This document shows, piece by piece, positions 22,363 to 31,307 of a DNA stretch of 35,879 nt. A model generated the notes under the pieces. That model was given only the letters and a program-made list of their open reading frames with translations, ran no database searches and had not been told where the DNA came from. Within the stretch, counting starts at the first letter, position 1, and every line of letters begins with the position of its first letter. This DNA comes from Actinotalea ferrariae CF5-4 (lineage in GTDB: Bacteria; Actinomycetota; Actinomycetes; Actinomycetales; Cellulomonadaceae). A program made the translations under genes and the position numbers. The stretch is taken from assembly GCF_000603945.1 (NCBI RefSeq), contig NZ_AXCW01000023.1:1-35879 (forward strand), given 5' to 3'.

Positions 22363-24099
22363 ATGAGCCAGACGCCTGACAGCGAGAACCGGCACACGTC
22401 CGGGCCCGACCGGCCCGCGCCGCACGGCCCCGGCGCGGACGTCCCCAGCACGGCCGAGCACTACGCGGAGCGCCGCCGCGCGGCGGAGGACGCCCGCCAG
22501 ATCGCCCTGCTGGCCGCGAGGAACGAGCGGCTGGCGGACGCCCTGCGGCTTGCCCGCGAGAAGCTCGCGGAGATGCAGGAGCAGCTCGACGAGCTGGGCC
22601 GGCCCCCGGCCACGTTCGCGACGTTCCTCGGGGCGCGGGACGACGGCACGGCGGAGGTCATCGCGTCGGGGCGCAAGATGCAGCTCCAGGTCGCCCCCCA
22701 GGTCGAGCTCGCCGGCCTGCGCCCGGGCCAGGAGGTCAAGCTCAACGAGGCGATGACGGTCGTCGAGGCGGGTGCCTACGAGAACGTCGGCGAGATCGTC
22801 ACGGTCAAGGAGCTGCTGGACGGCGGGCGGGCGCTGGTGGTGGGCCGCGCGGACGAGGAGCGGGTCGTCCGGCTCGCCGGCCAGGTGCTCGACGGACCGC
22901 TGCGGGTGGGCGACGCCCTCACCGTCGAGTCGCGCACGGGGTTCGTCTTCGAGCGCATCCCGCGGGCCGAGGTCGAGGAGCTCGTGCTCGAGGAGGTCCC
23001 GGACATCGACTACACGGACATCGGCGGCCTCGGCTCCCAGATCGAGCAGATCAGGGACGCGGTCGAGCTGCCGTTCAACCACCCCGACCTCTACCGGGAG
23101 CACGGCCTCCGGCCGCCCAAGGGGGTCCTGCTGTACGGGCCGCCCGGGTGCGGCAAGACGCTCATCGCCAAGGCGGTCGCGCGGTCGCTGGCGCAGACGC
23201 GCACGACGACGGGCCCCGACGGCACGCCCGTTCCGGCCGGGACCAGCTACTTCCTCAACGTCAAGGGCCCTGAGCTGCTCAACAAGTACGTCGGCGAGAC
23301 CGAGCGGCACATCCGGCTGATCTTCGCCCGCGCCCGCGAGAAGGCGTCGCAGGGGACGCCGGTCGTGGTGTTCTTCGACGAGATGGAGTCCCTCTTCCGC
23401 ACCCGCGGCACCGGCGTGTCCAGCGACGTGGAGACCACGGTCGTCCCCCAGCTGCTCAGCGAGATCGACGGGGTCGAGCGGCTCGACAACGTCATCGTCA
23501 TCGGCGCCTCGAACCGCGAGGACATGATCGACCCGGCGATCCTGCGTCCGGGCCGGCTCGACGTGAAGATCAAGATCGAGCGCCCCGACGCCGAGGCGGC
23601 CCTCGACATCTTCAGCAAGTACCTGACCGCGGGCCTCCCGCTGCACCCGGACGACCTGGCCGAGCACGGGGGCGACGCCGCGGCCGCCGTCGACGCGATG
23701 ACCCAGCGCACCGTCGAGCGGATGTACGCGGAGACGCCGGAGAACGAGTTCCTCGAGGTCACGTACGCCTCGGGGGACAAGGAGATCCTCTACTTCAAGG
23801 ACTTCAGCTCCGGGGCGATGATCCAGAACGTCGTGGACCGGGCGAAGAAGGCGGCCATCAAGGAGTTCCTCTCGACCGGGACCCGCGGCATCCGCGTGGA
23901 GCACCTCCTCGCCGCGTGCGTGGACGAGTTCAAGGAGAACGAGGACCTGCCGAACACGACCAACCCGGACGACTGGGCGCGCATCTCGGGCAAGAAGGGC
24001 GAGCGCATCGTCTTCATCCGCACGATCGTGCAGGGCAAGGGCGGCAAGGAGGCCCACCGCTCCATCGAGACCATGACGCCCACGGGCCAGTACCTGTGA
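22363..24099 (+). CDS. mpa: Proteasome-activating AAA+ ATPase (Mpa/ARC)
   Basis: Hexameric ATPase of 578 residues that binds pupylated proteins, unfolds them and threads them into the 20S proteasome. Residues 34-80 are a coiled coil (the Pup-binding site in homologues), followed by two OB domains (about 90-200). The AAA domain has GPPGCGKT at 259-266, Walker [11 protein letters not shown], and the downstream arginine-rich ILRPGRLD. The last residues are GQYL, the tail motif that docks into pockets of the proteasome alpha ring. The ATG at 22363 follows GAGGGAGG. It is the first gene of the Pup-proteasome block; dop starts 45 bases after its stop with its own promoter. Also called arc in other actinobacteria. 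Confidence 0.97.
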   Translation: MSQTPDSENRHTSGPDRPAPHGPGADVPSTAEHYAERRRAAEDARQIALLAARNERLADALRLAREKLAEMQEQLDELGRPPATFATFLGARDDGTAEVIASGRKMQLQVAPQVELAGLRPGQEVKLNEAMTVVEAGAYENVGEIVTVKELLDGGRALVVGRADEERVVRLAGQVLDGPLRVGDALTVESRTGFVFERIPRAEVEELVLEEVPDIDYTDIGGLGSQIEQIRDAVELPFNHPDLYREHGLRPPKGVLLYGPPGCGKTLIAKAVARSLAQTRTTTGPDGTPVPAGTSYFLNVKGPELLNKYVGETERHIRLIFARAREKASQGTPVVVFFDEMESLFRTRGTGVSSDVETTVVPQLLSEIDGVERLDNVIVIGASNREDMIDPAILRPGRLDVKIKIERPDAEAALDIFSKYLTAGLPLHPDDLAEHGGDAAAAVDAMTQRTVERMYAETPENEFLEVTYASGDKEILYFKDFSSGAMIQNVVDRAKKAAIKEFLSTGTRGIRVEHLLAACVDEFKENEDLPNTTNPDDWARISGKKGERIVFIRTIVQGKGGKEAHRSIETMTPTGQYL

Positions 24100-24132
24100 C
24101 CTGACCCGCCCGGCCGCCCGGCGCCGCTGACC

Positions 24133-24138
24133 TACGCT
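24133..24138 (+). promoter_or_regulatory. -10 element, leaderless dop
   Basis: TACGCT ends six bases before the GTG of dop. No Shine-Dalgarno sequence is seen, so dop can be transcribed apart from mpa as a leaderless mRNA. Confidence 0.62.
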
Positions 24139-24144
24139 GGCCGG

Positions 24145-25809
24145 GTGACCGTGCGACGGGTGATGGGGATCGAGACCGAGTTCGGCATCGTGGAACCCGG
24201 GCGGCCCCAGGCCAACCCCATGCTGCTGTCCAGCACGGTCGTCTCGGCCTACGCGGCGCTCGTCGCGGGGCCGGGTCGCGCGCGGTGGGACTACGAGGAC
24301 GAGGACCCGCTCGCCGACGCCCGCGGGTTCCGCCTCCAGCGCGCGGCCGCGCACCCCTCCCTGCTCACCGACGACCCGACCCGGCCGGCCCCCTCCGGCG
24401 ACGACCCGGTCGGCACGGTCGACGACGCCGCGGGCCGGGACGAGGTCCCGCCGCAGCTCGGCGCCACCCACCGGGAGCGCCCGGCCGTCGAGGAGTACGA
24501 CGACCCGGGGGCCGCCACGACGATCCTCTCCAACGGCGCCCGGTTCTACGTCGACCACGCCCACCCCGAGTACTCCAGCCCCGAGGTCACCGGCCCACGC
24601 GCGGGCGTCGTCTGGGACAAGGCGGGGGAGGAGGTGGCGCTGCGCGCGGTCCGCGCGCTGGCGAGCACGCCCGGGCTGCCCGACGTCGTCCTGTACAAGA
24701 ACAACGTCGACGGCAAGGGTGCCTCCTACGGGACGCACGAGAACTACCTGGTCGACCGCGCGGTGCGCTTCGACGTCCTCGCGGCGGCGCTCATCCCGTT
24801 CCTGGTGACCCGGCAGGTCTTCACGGGGGCGGGGCGGGTGGGCCTCGGGCAGGCCGGGCAGGCCGCCGGCTTCCAGATCTCCCAGCGCGCCGACTACATC
24901 GAGGCCGAGGTGGGGCTCGAGACGACGCTGCGGCGCCCGATCGTCAACACCCGGGACGAGCCCCACGCCGACCGGACCCGGTGGCGGCGGCTGCACCTGA
25001 TCATCGGGGACGCCACGCTCCTGGAGGTGTCGACCTGGCTGCGGCTGGGCACGACGTCGGCGGTCCTGTGGCTGGTGGAGCAGGCCAGGACCCGGCCGGA
25101 CCTGCTCGCCGCGGTGGGCGCGCTCGCCCTGGCGGACCCGGTCGCGGAGGTCCGCGAGGTCAGCCGCGACCTGTCCCTCACGCACCGGCTCACCCTGGAG
25201 GACGGCCGGCGGCTGACGGCGCTCGAGGTGCAGCGCGCGTACCTGGACGCGGTGCGCGCCGCGATGTCCGCCGAGGTGGGGACAGAGCCCGACGACGAGA
25301 CGGCGGCGGTGCTCGCGCGCTGGGACTCGGTGCTGTCGCGCCTCGCGGAGGACCCGGTGCTGTGCGCCCGCGAGGTCGAGTGGGTCGCCAAGCTGCGCCT
25401 GCTGGAGGGCATGCGCCGCCGGGACCACCTGGCGTGGGACAACCCCCGCCTGGCGGCCATGGACATCCAGTGGTCCGACGTCCGCCCCGAGCGGGGCCTC
25501 TACCACCGCCTGCTGGCGGCCGACGCGGTCGAACGGCTCGTGGACCCGGCCGAGGTGGCGGCCGCGGTGGCCGAGCCGCCCGCCGACACGCGGGCGTACT
25601 TCCGCGGGACGGTGGTGCGCCGGTACGGGGCGCAGGTCCGGGCGGCCAGCTGGGACTCGGTGGTCCTGGACGTGCCCGGCCTGCCGACGCTGCAGCGCAT
25701 CCCGCTGCGCGACCCGTGGCGGGGGACGCGGGCGCACGTCGGCGCGCTCCTCGAGGAGTGCGCCGACGCGGGCGAGCTCGTCGCCCGCCTCACCCCGTCG
25801 TCCTCCTGA
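24145..25809 (+). CDS. dop: Pup deamidase/depupylase
   Basis: Enzyme of the carboxylate-amine ligase fold, 554 residues, that deamidates the C-terminal Gln of Pup and removes Pup from substrates. Segments typical of Dop are MGIETEFGIVEPG, ANPMLLSSTVVSAYA, RWDYEDEDPLADARGF, FYVDHAHPEYSSPE (catalytic Asp137), [50 protein letters not shown], and YFRGTVVRRYG. The segment between the RWDYEDEDP block and the catalytic strand (residues ~66-122), which corresponds to the Dop loop missing from PafA, is some 35-40 residues longer than I remember for M. tuberculosis Dop, and is rich in Asp, Pro and Arg. GTG 24145 is chosen by -10 spacing; GTG 24160 would remove five residues. Confidence 0.96.
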   Translation: MTVRRVMGIETEFGIVEPGRPQANPMLLSSTVVSAYAALVAGPGRARWDYEDEDPLADARGFRLQRAAAHPSLLTDDPTRPAPSGDDPVGTVDDAAGRDEVPPQLGATHRERPAVEEYDDPGAATTILSNGARFYVDHAHPEYSSPEVTGPRAGVVWDKAGEEVALRAVRALASTPGLPDVVLYKNNVDGKGASYGTHENYLVDRAVRFDVLAAALIPFLVTRQVFTGAGRVGLGQAGQAAGFQISQRADYIEAEVGLETTLRRPIVNTRDEPHADRTRWRRLHLIIGDATLLEVSTWLRLGTTSAVLWLVEQARTRPDLLAAVGALALADPVAEVREVSRDLSLTHRLTLEDGRRLTALEVQRAYLDAVRAAMSAEVGTEPDDETAAVLARWDSVLSRLAEDPVLCAREVEWVAKLRLLEGMRRRDHLAWDNPRLAAMDIQWSDVRPERGLYHRLLAADAVERLVDPAEVAAAVAEPPADTRAYFRGTVVRRYGAQVRAASWDSVVLDVPGLPTLQRIPLRDPWRGTRAHVGALLEECADAGELVARLTPSSS

Positions 25810-25910
25810 CGGGCGCACCGGCAGGGCGCTGGAGCGCCCCGCGCCCCCGGGTCGGCGGACGTCGACGCTCCGGTGCGCGGACACGCAGGTCGCGCGGCGG
25901 TCCGCACGCC

Positions 25911-25916
25911 TAGGAT
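25911..25916 (+). promoter_or_regulatory. -10 element, pup-prcBA-pafA
   Basis: TAGGAT is the best -10 match in the 159-base gap between dop and pup. It would give a leader of about 47 bases with two ribosome-binding sites. It probably drives pup and, through read-through, the coupled prcB, prcA and pafA. Confidence 0.58.
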
Positions 25917-25968
25917 CGGCAGTGTCCAGACCGTCCCCGGTCCGCCGGGGAGGAGGCAGGAGGTCACC

Positions 25969-26160
25969 ATGGCCGGCCAGGAGCACGTCCAGCGTCGTCG
26001 CGAGGACGAGGAGCCCCCCGAGAGCGCGCCGCCCGCCGCGGCCCCGAGCGCCCAGGCCCGGGACGCCGAGGTGGACTCCCTGCTCGAGGAGATCGACGAG
26101 GTCCTCGAGTCCAACGCCGAGTCCTTCGTGCGCGGGTTCGTGCAGAAGGGCGGTCAGTGA
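25969..26160 (+). CDS. pup: Prokaryotic ubiquitin-like protein Pup
   Basis: Small disordered protein modifier of 63 residues that PafA attaches to lysines of proteasome targets. The C-terminal half has the conserved helix VDSLLEEIDEVLESNAESFVRGFVQKGGQ that binds the Mpa coiled coil. It ends in GGQ, so Dop must convert Gln63 to Glu before ligation. Lys60 is the only lysine. The N-terminal half (residues 1-33) is acidic, Pro/Ala-rich and lacks order-promoting residues. The ATG at 25969 has AGGAGGT four bases upstream and a second AGGAGG further up, the strongest initiation region of the locus, fitting a gene needed at high level. prcB starts six bases after its stop. Confidence 0.98.
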   Translation: MAGQEHVQRRREDEEPPESAPPAAAPSAQARDAEVDSLLEEIDEVLESNAESFVRGFVQKGGQ

Positions 26161-26166
26161 GCCGCG

Positions 26167-26991
26167 ATGACGCACCTGCACGGAGCCCTGCCGCCCGCCT
26201 TCCGGATGACCGGGACGTCCTCGTTCCTGGACTTCCTCGCCGCGCACGACCCGAGCCTGCTGCCGGGCGCCCGTCCTCTGCCCGCGGGTGAGGTGACGGC
26301 CCCCCACGGCACGACCATCGTCGCCCTGGCGTTCGACGGCGGCGTCGTGATGGCGGGCGACCGCCGGGCGACCGCCGGGTCGATGATCGCCAGCCGCACC
26401 ATCGAGAAGGTGTTCCCGGCGGACGAGTACTCCGCGGTGGGCATCGCCGGCACCGCCGGCCTCGCGCTGGAGCTCGTGCGCCTGTTCCAGCTCGAGCTCG
26501 AGCACTACGAGAAGATCGAGGGCTCGCTGCTGTCCCTGGAGGGCAAGGCGAACCGCCTCGCGACCATGGTCCGCGGCAGCCTCGGCCTGGCCATGCAGGG
26601 CCTGGCGGTCGTCCCGCTGTTCGGGGGCTACGACCTGGACGCCGGCGTCGGGCGGATCTTCTCCTTCGACGTCACCGGGGGCCGCTACGAGGAGCGGGAC
26701 CACCACGCCGTCGGGTCCGGCTCGGTGTTCGCCCGCGGCTCGCTGAAGAAGCTGTGGCGGCCCGGCATGGCGGTCCCGGACGCGGTGCGGACCGCGGTGC
26801 ACGCGCTGGTCGACGCCGCCGACGACGACTCCGCCACCGGCGGGCCGGACACGCTGCGCCGGATCTACCCCGTCGTGGCGACGGTGACGGCGGCCGGCTA
26901 CCTGCGGGTGCCCGACGAGCAGCTCGCGGAGGTGTGCCGGGAGGTCGACGCCGCCCGGGGGCGGGCCGAGGGAGCAGGTGACGCGCCGTGA
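26167..26991 (+). CDS. prcB: 20S proteasome subunit beta
   Basis: Catalytic subunit of the 20S proteasome, 274 residues as precursor. The propeptide is residues 1-48; self-cleavage between Gly48 and Thr49 (in [10 protein letters not shown]) frees the nucleophilic Thr49, leaving a mature chain of 226 residues. Other proteasome features are [18 protein letters not shown] (with the conserved Asp and Arg), [20 protein letters not shown] (catalytic Lys in EKV) and the [18 protein letters not shown] turn. The ATG at 26167 lies six bases after the pup stop; only a weak G-rich site is seen, so translation is probably coupled to pup. Its stop overlaps the prcA start. In other actinobacteria seven beta subunits form each inner ring. 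Confidence 0.97.
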   Translation: MTHLHGALPPAFRMTGTSSFLDFLAAHDPSLLPGARPLPAGEVTAPHGTTIVALAFDGGVVMAGDRRATAGSMIASRTIEKVFPADEYSAVGIAGTAGLALELVRLFQLELEHYEKIEGSLLSLEGKANRLATMVRGSLGLAMQGLAVVPLFGGYDLDAGVGRIFSFDVTGGRYEERDHHAVGSGSVFARGSLKKLWRPGMAVPDAVRTAVHALVDAADDDSATGGPDTLRRIYPVVATVTAAGYLRVPDEQLAEVCREVDAARGRAEGAGDAP

Positions 26992-27695
26992 CCATGCCGT
27001 TCTACGTCTCGCCCGAGCAGCTGATGAAGGACCGGGCCGACTACGCGCGCAAGGGCATCGCGCGGGGCCGCTCGGTGGTCGTCGTCGCCTACGACGACGG
27101 CATCGCGTTCGCCACCGAGAACCCGTCCCGGGCGCTGCACAAGATCTCCGAGATCTACGACCGCATCGCGTTCGCCGCGGTCGGCAAGTACAACGAGTTC
27201 GAGAACCTCCGGGTCGCCGGGGTGCGGTACGCCGACCTGCGCGGCTACTCCTACGACCGCTCCGACGTCACGGCACGGGGCCTGGCGAACGCCTACGCCC
27301 AGACCCTGGGGACGGTCTTCACCACGGAGTCCAAGCCGCTCGAGGTGGAGCTCGTCGTCGCGGAGGTCGGTGACTCGGCGGAGGACGACCAGGTCTACCG
27401 GCTGTCGTACGACGGCTCCGTGGCCGACGAGCGGGGCCACGTGGTCCTGGGCGGGCAGGCCGAGCTCCTCGCGGAGCGCCTGGAGGAGGGCTGGCGTCCC
27501 GGCATGGCACTCGCCGAGGTCGTGCGCCTCGCCGTGGACGTCCTGGGCACGCAGCAGGACGGTCCCGTGCGTCGCCTGGAGCCGACCCAGCTCGAGGTCG
27601 CCGTCCTGGACCGCACCCGGCCGCGCCGCGCCTTCCGGCGTCTGCCCTCGGCCCTGCTCACCGACCTGCTGGTCACCGACGCGGGCGAGGGCTGA
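26988..27695 (+). CDS. prcA: 20S proteasome subunit alpha
   Basis: Non-catalytic outer-ring subunit of the 20S proteasome, 235 residues. [27 protein letters not shown] is the gate-forming N-terminus and first helix typical of alpha subunits, then [47 protein letters not shown] and [26 protein letters not shown]. The N-terminal residue does not match a catalytic Thr, as expected. The C-terminal part ends in an acidic tail. GTG 26988 overlaps the prcB stop (GTGA), so the two subunits are translationally coupled, which suits their equal numbers; ATG 26994 is an alternative start two codons later. pafA begins three bases after its stop. Confidence 0.97.
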   Translation: MTMPFYVSPEQLMKDRADYARKGIARGRSVVVVAYDDGIAFATENPSRALHKISEIYDRIAFAAVGKYNEFENLRVAGVRYADLRGYSYDRSDVTARGLANAYAQTLGTVFTTESKPLEVELVVAEVGDSAEDDQVYRLSYDGSVADERGHVVLGGQAELLAERLEEGWRPGMALAEVVRLAVDVLGTQQDGPVRRLEPTQLEVAVLDRTRPRRAFRRLPSALLTDLLVTDAGEG

Positions 27696-27698
27696 CCC

Positions 27699-29060
27699 GT
27701 GGACCGCCGGATCTTCGGGCTGGAGACCGAGTACGGCGTCACGTGCGCCGTCGACAGCGGTCGCGGCCTGTCGGCCGACGAGGTCGCCCGCTACCTGTTC
27801 CGCAAGGTGGTGGCGTGGGGGAGGTCCTCGAACGTCTTCCTGCGCAACGGCTCGCGGCTGTACCTCGACGTCGGCTCCCACCCGGAGTACGCCACGGCCG
27901 AGTGCGACGACATCCGCGACCTCATCGCCCACGACCGGGGCGGGGAGCGGATCCTGGAGGGTCTCGTCGCGGACGCGCAGCAGCGCCTCGAGCACGAGGG
28001 CCTGCCCGGCCGGATCCACCTGTTCAAGAACAACACCGACTCGGCCGGCAACTCCTACGGCTGCCACGAGAACTACCTCGTCCGGCGGCAGGGCGACTTC
28101 GGGCGGCTCGCGGACGTCCTCGTCCCGTTCCTCATCACGCGGCAGGTCCTCACCGGGGCCGGCAAGGTGCTGCCGACCCCGCGCGGGGCGGTGTACTGCC
28201 TGTCGCAGCGGGCGGACCACATCTGGGAGTCGGTCTCGAGCGCGACGACGCGGTCCCGGCCGATCATCAACACCCGCGACGAGCCGCACGCGGACGCCGA
28301 GCTGTACCGCAGGCTCCACGTCATCGTCGGGGACTCCTCGATGGCGGAGCCGACCACCCTGCTCAAGACGGGGGCGACGGACCTCGTCCTGCGGCTCGTC
28401 GAGGCGGGCGTCCCCCTGCGGGAGATCGGCCTGGAGAACCCCATGCGGGCCATCCGGGAGATCAGCCACGACATCAGCGGCCAGGCCCCCGTGCGCCTCA
28501 CCAACGGCCGCACCGCCACGGCGCTCGACATCCAGGAGGAGTACCTCGGCCGGGTGCAGGAGTTCGTCGCCCAGTCGGTCGAGCCCACGGCGGTCATCAA
28601 GCAGACGCTCGACCTGTGGGAGCGGGGCCTGCGCGCCCTGCGCACCGGCGACCTGGCGCTCGTCGACCGCGAGCTGGACTGGGTCATCAAGCACCGGCTC
28701 ATCGAGCGGTACCGCGCCAAGCACGACCTCTCCCTGGACGACCCGCGCGTCGCCCGGCTGGACCTGGCCTACCACGACATCTCGCGCACCGAGGGCCTCT
28801 ACAACCTCCTCGCCGCGCGGGGCATGGTCGAGCGGGTCGTGACCGACCTGGACACCTTCGAGGCGACGGCCGTCCCGCCCCAGACCACCCGGGCCAAGCT
28901 GCGCGGCGACTTCGTCCGTCGCGCCCAGGAGGCCCGCCGGGACTACACGGTCGACTGGGTGCACCTCAAGCTCAACGACCAGGCGCAGCGGACCGTCCTG
29001 TGCAAGGACCCGTTCCGCAGCGTCGACGAGCGGGTCGAGAGGCTCCTGGAGTCGATGTGA
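27699..29060 (+). CDS. pafA: Pup--protein ligase
   Basis: ATP-dependent ligase of 453 residues (usual length ~452) that joins the C-terminal Glu of Pup to a lysine of the target. It is a paralogue of Dop. The start [16 protein letters not shown], the catalytic strand [15 protein letters not shown] (Asp57), the nucleotide segment [50 protein letters not shown], and the C-terminal domain [29 protein letters not shown] are those of PafA. It lacks the Dop loop: only about 15 residues separate the corresponding strands. It starts at GTG 27699, three bases after prcA, so it belongs to the pup-prcB-prcA unit here. In M. tuberculosis about a dozen genes separate the two. Confidence 0.98.
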   Translation: MDRRIFGLETEYGVTCAVDSGRGLSADEVARYLFRKVVAWGRSSNVFLRNGSRLYLDVGSHPEYATAECDDIRDLIAHDRGGERILEGLVADAQQRLEHEGLPGRIHLFKNNTDSAGNSYGCHENYLVRRQGDFGRLADVLVPFLITRQVLTGAGKVLPTPRGAVYCLSQRADHIWESVSSATTRSRPIINTRDEPHADAELYRRLHVIVGDSSMAEPTTLLKTGATDLVLRLVEAGVPLREIGLENPMRAIREISHDISGQAPVRLTNGRTATALDIQEEYLGRVQEFVAQSVEPTAVIKQTLDLWERGLRALRTGDLALVDRELDWVIKHRLIERYRAKHDLSLDDPRVARLDLAYHDISRTEGLYNLLAARGMVERVVTDLDTFEATAVPPQTTRAKLRGDFVRRAQEARRDYTVDWVHLKLNDQAQRTVLCKDPFRSVDERVERLLESM

Positions 29061-29170
29061 CGTCCGCCCGGGTGCGCTCCGCCGCGTGACGGTGCGCGCC
29101 GGGTCCGCCGTCGGCGCGGCGGGTCCGAGCCCGGAGCCGCCCGGACCCGCCGCCGTGCAGCCGGACCCCG

Positions 29171-29176
29171 TACAGT
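29171..29176 (+). promoter_or_regulatory. -10 element, FKBP lipoprotein gene
   Basis: TACAGT lies 45 bases before the GTG at 29221, in the 160-base gap after pafA. It would give a leader of about 38 bases containing the AGGAGG site. Confidence 0.55.
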
Positions 29177-29220
29177 TCCAGACCGTCCCCGACCGTCGAG
29201 ACCACCCGCAGGAGGCCCGT

Positions 29221-30102
29221 GTGCGTCGTCGAACCGCCGCGACCGCGCTCGTGCTCGCCGTCGTCGGTCTGGCCGCGTGCACGGCGGAGCCGGAGGTCAC
29301 CGGGGTGGTGACCGTCCAGGGCGAGGCGGGCAGCCCGCCCGACCTCGTCTACGAGGAGCCGCTGGTCGTCACCGAGGCGTCGGTCGAGGTGCTCGCCGAG
29401 GGCGACGGGCCCGAGCTCGTCGACGGAGAGCCCGTGCTGGTGGACTACTACGCGGAGGACGGCTCGGACGGGACCGTCGTGGGGGAGACGTACTCCTCCG
29501 AGCCGAAGCCCTACCTGCTCAGCGCGGAGGCGCTCGGCGTCGCGATCCACGACGCGCTGCGCGGCCGGACCGTCGGGTCCCGCATCCTGCACCTCGTCCC
29601 CCCGGAGGGCGACCGCGGGGGCCCCACCGTCGCCGTCTACGACATCCTCCCGACGCGTGCCTGGGGCGAGCCCGTCGAGGTCCGCGACGGCCTGCCCGCC
29701 GTGACGCTGGCGGACGACGGCGAGCCCGAGGTGACCGTGCCGGAGACGGCCCCGCCGGAGGACCTCGTGGTGCAGCCGCTCCTGCGCGGCTCCGGCCCGC
29801 AGGTGCAGCCGGGCCAGGTGATCATCGTGCAGTACAAGGGCGTCGCGTGGTCCGACGGGACCGTGTTCGACTCGAGCTGGGAGTCCGGCGAGCTCCCCAC
29901 GCCGTTCCCCATCGGGGTCGACTCCGTGCTGCCCGGCTGGGACCTGGGTCTCGTCGAGCAGACGGTCGGGTCCCAGGTGCTGCTCGTCGTCCCCCCGAGC
30001 CTCGGGTTCGGGGCGGGCGACACCGAGCTGGCCGACGAGACGCTCGTCTTCGTCGTCGACATCCTCGCCGCCCGGGGCGGCCCGACCGAGGTGGAGAGCT
30101 GA
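29221..30102 (+). CDS. FKBP-type peptidyl-prolyl isomerase lipoprotein
   Basis: Lipid-anchored folding factor of 293 residues, outside the membrane. The signal peptide [16 protein letters not shown] ends in the lipobox LAAC with Cys20. The C-terminal FKBP domain (about residues 190-290) has [57 protein letters not shown] and LVFVVDIL, so the FK506-fold active site is largely intact. Residues ~55-150 repeat the same order in weaker form ([45 protein letters not shown]), which looks like a decayed first FKBP domain. GTG 29221 has AGGAGG five bases upstream. FKBP genes follow pafA in many actinobacteria. Its stop shares a base with the hisF start. Confidence 0.92.
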   Translation: MRRRTAATALVLAVVGLAACTAEPEVTGVVTVQGEAGSPPDLVYEEPLVVTEASVEVLAEGDGPELVDGEPVLVDYYAEDGSDGTVVGETYSSEPKPYLLSAEALGVAIHDALRGRTVGSRILHLVPPEGDRGGPTVAVYDILPTRAWGEPVEVRDGLPAVTLADDGEPEVTVPETAPPEDLVVQPLLRGSGPQVQPGQVIIVQYKGVAWSDGTVFDSSWESGELPTPFPIGVDSVLPGWDLGLVEQTVGSQVLLVVPPSLGFGAGDTELADETLVFVVDILAARGGPTEVES

Positions 30103-30872
30103 TGACGGTGGCGGTCCGGGTCATCCCGTGCCTCGACGTGGACGCCGGCCGCGTGGTCAAGGGCGTCAACTTCCAGGACCTCCAGGACGCCGGCGACCCC
30201 GTGGAGCTGGCGCACCGGTACGACCTGGAGGGCGCCGACGAGATCACCTTCCTCGACGTGTCGGCGTCGTCGTCGGACCGCAGCACGACCTACGACGTGG
30301 TGCGCCGGACGGCGGAGGAGATCTTCGTCCCGCTCACCGTCGGCGGCGGCGTCCGGTCGACCGACGACGTCGACCGGCTGCTGCGCGCGGGCGCGGACAA
30401 GGTCGGCGTCAACACCGCGGCGATCGCCCATCCCGCCCTGGTGTCGGAGATCGCCCAGCGGTTCGGCAGCCAGGTCCTCGTGCTGTCGGTGGACGCGCGC
30501 CGGGTCGTCGACGGTCCGCCCACCGCGTCCGGGTACGAGGTCACGACCCACGGCGGACGCCGGGGGACCGGCATCGACGCGGTGGCGTGGGCGAAGCAGG
30601 CCGTGGAGCTCGGCGCGGGGGAGGTCCTGCTGAACTCCATGGACGCCGACGGCACCAAGGACGGCTTCGACCTGGAGATGCTCGCCGCCGTGCGGCGGGA
30701 GGTCGCGGTCCCCCTCATCGCCAGCGGCGGTGCGGGTACGGTCGAGCACTTCGTCCAGGCGGCGCGGGCCGGCGCGGACGCCCTCCTGGCGGCGAGCGTC
30801 TTCCACTTCGGCACGATGACGGTGGGCGACGTCAAGGCCGCCCTGCGGGACGCGGGCGTGCCGGTCCGCTGA
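30102..30872 (+). CDS. hisF: Imidazole glycerol phosphate synthase subunit HisF
   Basis: Cyclase subunit of the histidine pathway, 256 residues, the exact family length. With ammonia from HisH it turns PRFAR into imidazole-glycerol phosphate and AICAR. It is a (beta/alpha)8 barrel with the two catalytic aspartates Asp12 ([17 protein letters not shown]) and Asp131 (VLSVDARRV). Phosphate-binding segments are [10 protein letters not shown] and [14 protein letters not shown]. The ATG overlaps the FKBP stop by one base (TGATG at 30100-30104), so it is translationally coupled to the lipoprotein gene. No other his gene is in the window; in particular hisH and hisA must be elsewhere. It converges on the DUF3253 gene across a nested hairpin. 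Confidence 0.97.
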   Translation: MTVAVRVIPCLDVDAGRVVKGVNFQDLQDAGDPVELAHRYDLEGADEITFLDVSASSSDRSTTYDVVRRTAEEIFVPLTVGGGVRSTDDVDRLLRAGADKVGVNTAAIAHPALVSEIAQRFGSQVLVLSVDARRVVDGPPTASGYEVTTHGGRRGTGIDAVAWAKQAVELGAGEVLLNSMDADGTKDGFDLEMLAAVRREVAVPLIASGGAGTVEHFVQAARAGADALLAASVFHFGTMTVGDVKAALRDAGVPVR

Positions 30873-30905
30873 CCCGCGGCTCAGCGCAGCCGGACGCGGA
30901 CCGGC
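30860..30905. terminator. Nested hairpin between hisF and DUF3253 gene
   Basis: An outer perfect 10-bp stem (30860-30869, GCCGGTCCGC, with 30896-30905) encloses an inner 5-bp stem (30877-30881 with 30888-30892). The structure spans both stop codons of the convergent pair, so it overlaps the coding ends. It probably terminates or stabilises both transcripts. Confidence 0.55.
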
Positions 30906-31306
30906 CCGCGGGCGGTCGAGGGGTCGACGACCGACCCGCGCTGGGTGATCTCCACCACGCCCCGGGCCACGAGGCGTCGCGCGGCCCGGCGGGCCGGCTC
31001 CATGAGCGGGCGCCACGCCGTCTCGTCGTCGCCGACGACCTGCCGTGCGGCCTCGGAGGGGCAGATCGTGGCGCGGGCCGGCCGCGCGGCGAGCAGGGCC
31101 AGGACGGCCTCCTCCAGGGCCAGGTCGGTGGCCGTGACCTTGCGGCGCCGGCAGGCGTCGGAGCACCAGCGGACCTCGTCCGGGCTGCGCGACCACCGTG
31201 CCCGGGGCGCCATCCGCCGCCCGCAGGAGGCGCAGGTGCGCTCGGCCCCGTCGGCCCCTGCGGCCGGGTCGCCGTCGACACGGGACTCCTGGCGCTGCCG
31301 CCCCAC
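30881..31306 (-). CDS. DUF2256-DUF3253 domain protein
   Basis: A 141-residue protein of unknown function joining two small domains. Residues 22-56 have the zinc-ribbon-like DUF2256 pattern CASC (25, 28) ... CSDAC (48, 52) with a W and basic residues between. Residues 60-141 have the DUF3253 pattern, a winged-helix-like segment (LEEAVLALLAARPARATICPSEAARQV, RRLVARGVVEITQRGSVVDPSTARGPVRVRL). It could bind nucleic acid through the Cys4 unit and the basic winged helix, but that is only inference. The GTG at 31306 starts one base after the stop of the upstream TIGR03085-type gene, so it is coupled to it. Confidence 0.85.
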   Translation of the reverse strand: MGRQRQESRVDGDPAAGADGAERTCASCGRRMAPRARWSRSPDEVRWCSDACRRRKVTATDLALEEAVLALLAARPARATICPSEAARQVVGDDETAWRPLMEPARRAARRLVARGVVEITQRGSVVDPSTARGPVRVRLR

Positions 31307-31307
31307 C

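Noticed and set aside
26157-26159. GTG overlapping the pup stop as the prcB start
   Set aside because: It is in another frame from prcB (ten bases from the ATG at 26167).
22318-26802. An antisense open frame of nearly 1500 codons opposite mpa, dop, pup and prcB
   Set aside because: Its translation is low-complexity Arg/Gly/Val/Leu/Asp-rich sequence without family motifs. Long antisense frames are expected at this base composition, and the plus-strand genes are unmistakable.
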